This document shows, in pieces, positions 63,009 to 64,000 of a DNA stretch of 64,000 bases. The translations under genes were made by a program, and so were the position numbers. Below the pieces are notes generated by a model, which searched no databases, was not told where the DNA came from, and worked only from the letters and a program-made list of their open reading frames with translations. Every line of letters starts with the position of its first letter. Positions within the stretch are counted from its first letter, which is position 1. The stretch comes from VRUE01 sp963702575 (GTDB lineage Bacteria; Actinomycetota; Thermoleophilia; Solirubrobacterales; 70-9): assembly GCA_963702575.1 (NCBI GenBank), contig CAVPCU010000008.1, positions 47,340 to 111,339 on the forward strand. Direction: 5' to 3'.

Positions 63009-63761
63009 ATGCCCGCCCAGGCCTACGCCGGCAAGGAGTGCGTCTGCCAGCTGCGCAAGGGGATCTGCGACCAGTCGTGCGTGCGCGACATGCTCGAGAC
63101 CCCCTTCTACATCGCCTGCCTGAAGCTGAAGGGGCGGCGCTGCCTGGTGGTCGGCGGCGGCGACGTCGGCCTGGAGAAGGTCGAGGGGCTGCTCGCCTGC
63201 GACGCCGACGTGACCGTGATCGCGCCGATCGCCCACCCCGAGCTGGAGTCGCTGGCGGCGGAGGGCTCGATCAAGTGGGAGCGGCGCCCCTACGCCGGCG
63301 CGGCCGACCTCGAGGGCGCCTTCATGGCGATCGCCGCGACCGACGACAGCGAGGTCAACATCGGCGTCTACGACGACGCCGAGCGGCGGGCGATGCTGGT
63401 CAACGTCGTCGACGTGCCGCCGCTCTGCAACTTCATCCTGCCGGCGATCGTGCGCAGCGGCCCGCTGGCGATCGCGATCTCCACCGCCGGCGCCTCCCCC
63501 GCGCTGGCGAAGCGGATGAAGCGCGAGGTCGCCGCGCTGTTCGGCGAGGAGTACGCGCGGCTGGCGGTGATCCTCAACGACGCCCGCGGCTGGGCGAAGG
63601 GGACGCTGCCGACCTACCAGGACCGCAAGGAGTTCTTCGAGGGGATCGTCAACGGCGACCCCGACCCGGTGGCGCTGCTTCGCGACGGCCAGGAGACGCA
63701 GGTGCTGGCGCTGATCGAGGCGGCAAAGGAGCGCGCGGCCTCAGCCCTGGCCGCAGGCTGA
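63009..63761 (+). CDS. precorrin-2 dehydrogenase / sirohydrochlorin ferrochelatase-like, with N-terminal Cys cluster
   Basis: This encodes 250 aa. CLVVGGGDVGLEKVEGLLAC is the NAD-binding loop, VTVIAPIAHPELESL follows, and DVPPLCNFILPAIVRSGPLAIAISTAGASPALAKRMKREV is the conserved Met8/CysG-N core. This makes sirohaem from precorrin-2. The first 30 residues add an extension with four cysteines (ECVCQLRKGICDQSCVRD), which could bind a metal or Fe-S cluster. No methyltransferase domain is attached. It starts 11 nt after the epimerase stop. Confidence 0.88.
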   Translation: MPAQAYAGKECVCQLRKGICDQSCVRDMLETPFYIACLKLKGRRCLVVGGGDVGLEKVEGLLACDADVTVIAPIAHPELESLAAEGSIKWERRPYAGAADLEGAFMAIAATDDSEVNIGVYDDAERRAMLVNVVDVPPLCNFILPAIVRSGPLAIAISTAGASPALAKRMKREVAALFGEEYARLAVILNDARGWAKGTLPTYQDRKEFFEGIVNGDPDPVALLRDGQETQVLALIEAAKERAASALAAG

Positions 63762-64000
63762 GACGCGGACCCGCTCGAGCGTCTCGCGCAGCTGCTCGGC
63801 TTCGGCGACGCTGAGCTTGTCCGCGAAGGCGCTGCGCAGCTCGGCGATCACCACCGGGCGCATGTCGGCCAGCATCGCCTCGCCGGCGGGCAGCAGGGTC
63901 GCGTAGCTGACCCGGCGATCGGTCTCGCAGAAGGTCCTCTCCATCAGGCTCGCTTTGACCAGGCGGTCGACGAGCTTGGTCAGGCCGCCGCGGGTGATCA
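63741..64000 (-). CDS. MarR-family transcriptional regulator, C-terminal part (5' end outside window)
   Basis: The frame is open to the window end. ITRGGLTKLVDRLVKASLME is the recognition helix and wing entry of a MarR winged helix, ERTFCETDRRVSYATLLPAG the wing with the DxR motif, and the rest the C-terminal dimerisation helices. It overlaps the convergent sirohaem gene by 21 bp. Ligand and targets are unknown. Confidence 0.85.
   Translation of the reverse strand, partial: ITRGGLTKLVDRLVKASLMERTFCETDRRVSYATLLPAGEAMLADMRPVVIAELRSAFADKLSVAEAEQLRETLERVRVSACGQG

Overview
The window is very GC-rich (roughly 70 %) with dense gene packing, ATGA/GTGA stop-start overlaps, leaderless TATAAT-type promoters and an actinobacterial topA-tmk-holB block. 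Large secreted proteins made of divergent InlB-type B-repeats, with Gly/Ser or poly-Pro linkers and a shared C-terminal domain, point to the class Thermoleophilia (Solirubrobacterales-like). That placement is inference from gene content, not a database result. I saw no rRNA, tRNA or CRISPR array.

Region 1 (1-23.1 kb) is a surface polysaccharide locus on both strands. It holds a Wzy/WaaL-type ligase end, three sulfotransferases, an MsbA-like ABC exporter, about seven glycosyltransferases (GT1/4, GT2 and GT14 types), two SAM methyltransferases, a hexapeptide O-acetyltransferase, a polytopic membrane protein, a Wzz/BY-kinase, an asparagine synthase-like amidotransferase, a WecA/TagO-type initiating transferase and two nucleotide-sugar epimerases. 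Together they look like initiation, assembly, sulfation/acetylation and chain-length control of a decorated glycan. Between 15.85 and 19.83 kb all four genes are broken by single extra bases (14 counted, all +1), which looks like an assembly artefact.

Region 2 (23.2-48.1 kb) carries genes for secreted repeat proteins, all on the minus strand: two InlB-repeat proteins at 23.3-27.1 kb, then a translationally coupled three-gene operon (46.6 to 32.2 kb) headed by beta-propeller proteins and ending in a 2554-residue protein with five 513-bp tandem double repeats, preceded by another secreted repeat protein at 46.8-48.1 kb. Between these blocks (27.3-32.2 kb) is an accessory island with an AAA ATPase, two nucleotidyltransferase modules with toxin-antitoxin character, a VapBC pair and a complete IS3-family element with 4-bp target duplication.

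Region 3 (48.4-51.6 kb) is a second accessory patch: duplicated coiled-coil/membrane genes, an intact VapBC (RHH/PIN), a decayed VapBC copy and a DUF234-type ATPase. It is followed by a two-component system, a GT2/DUF2304 pair, and a lower-GC HTH - Ser/Thr kinase - TPR cassette (54.8-58.0 kb).

Region 4 (58.0-64.0 kb) is housekeeping: holB, tmk, an archaeal-type topA, a GalE-like epimerase, precorrin-2 dehydrogenase and the C-terminal part of a MarR regulator.
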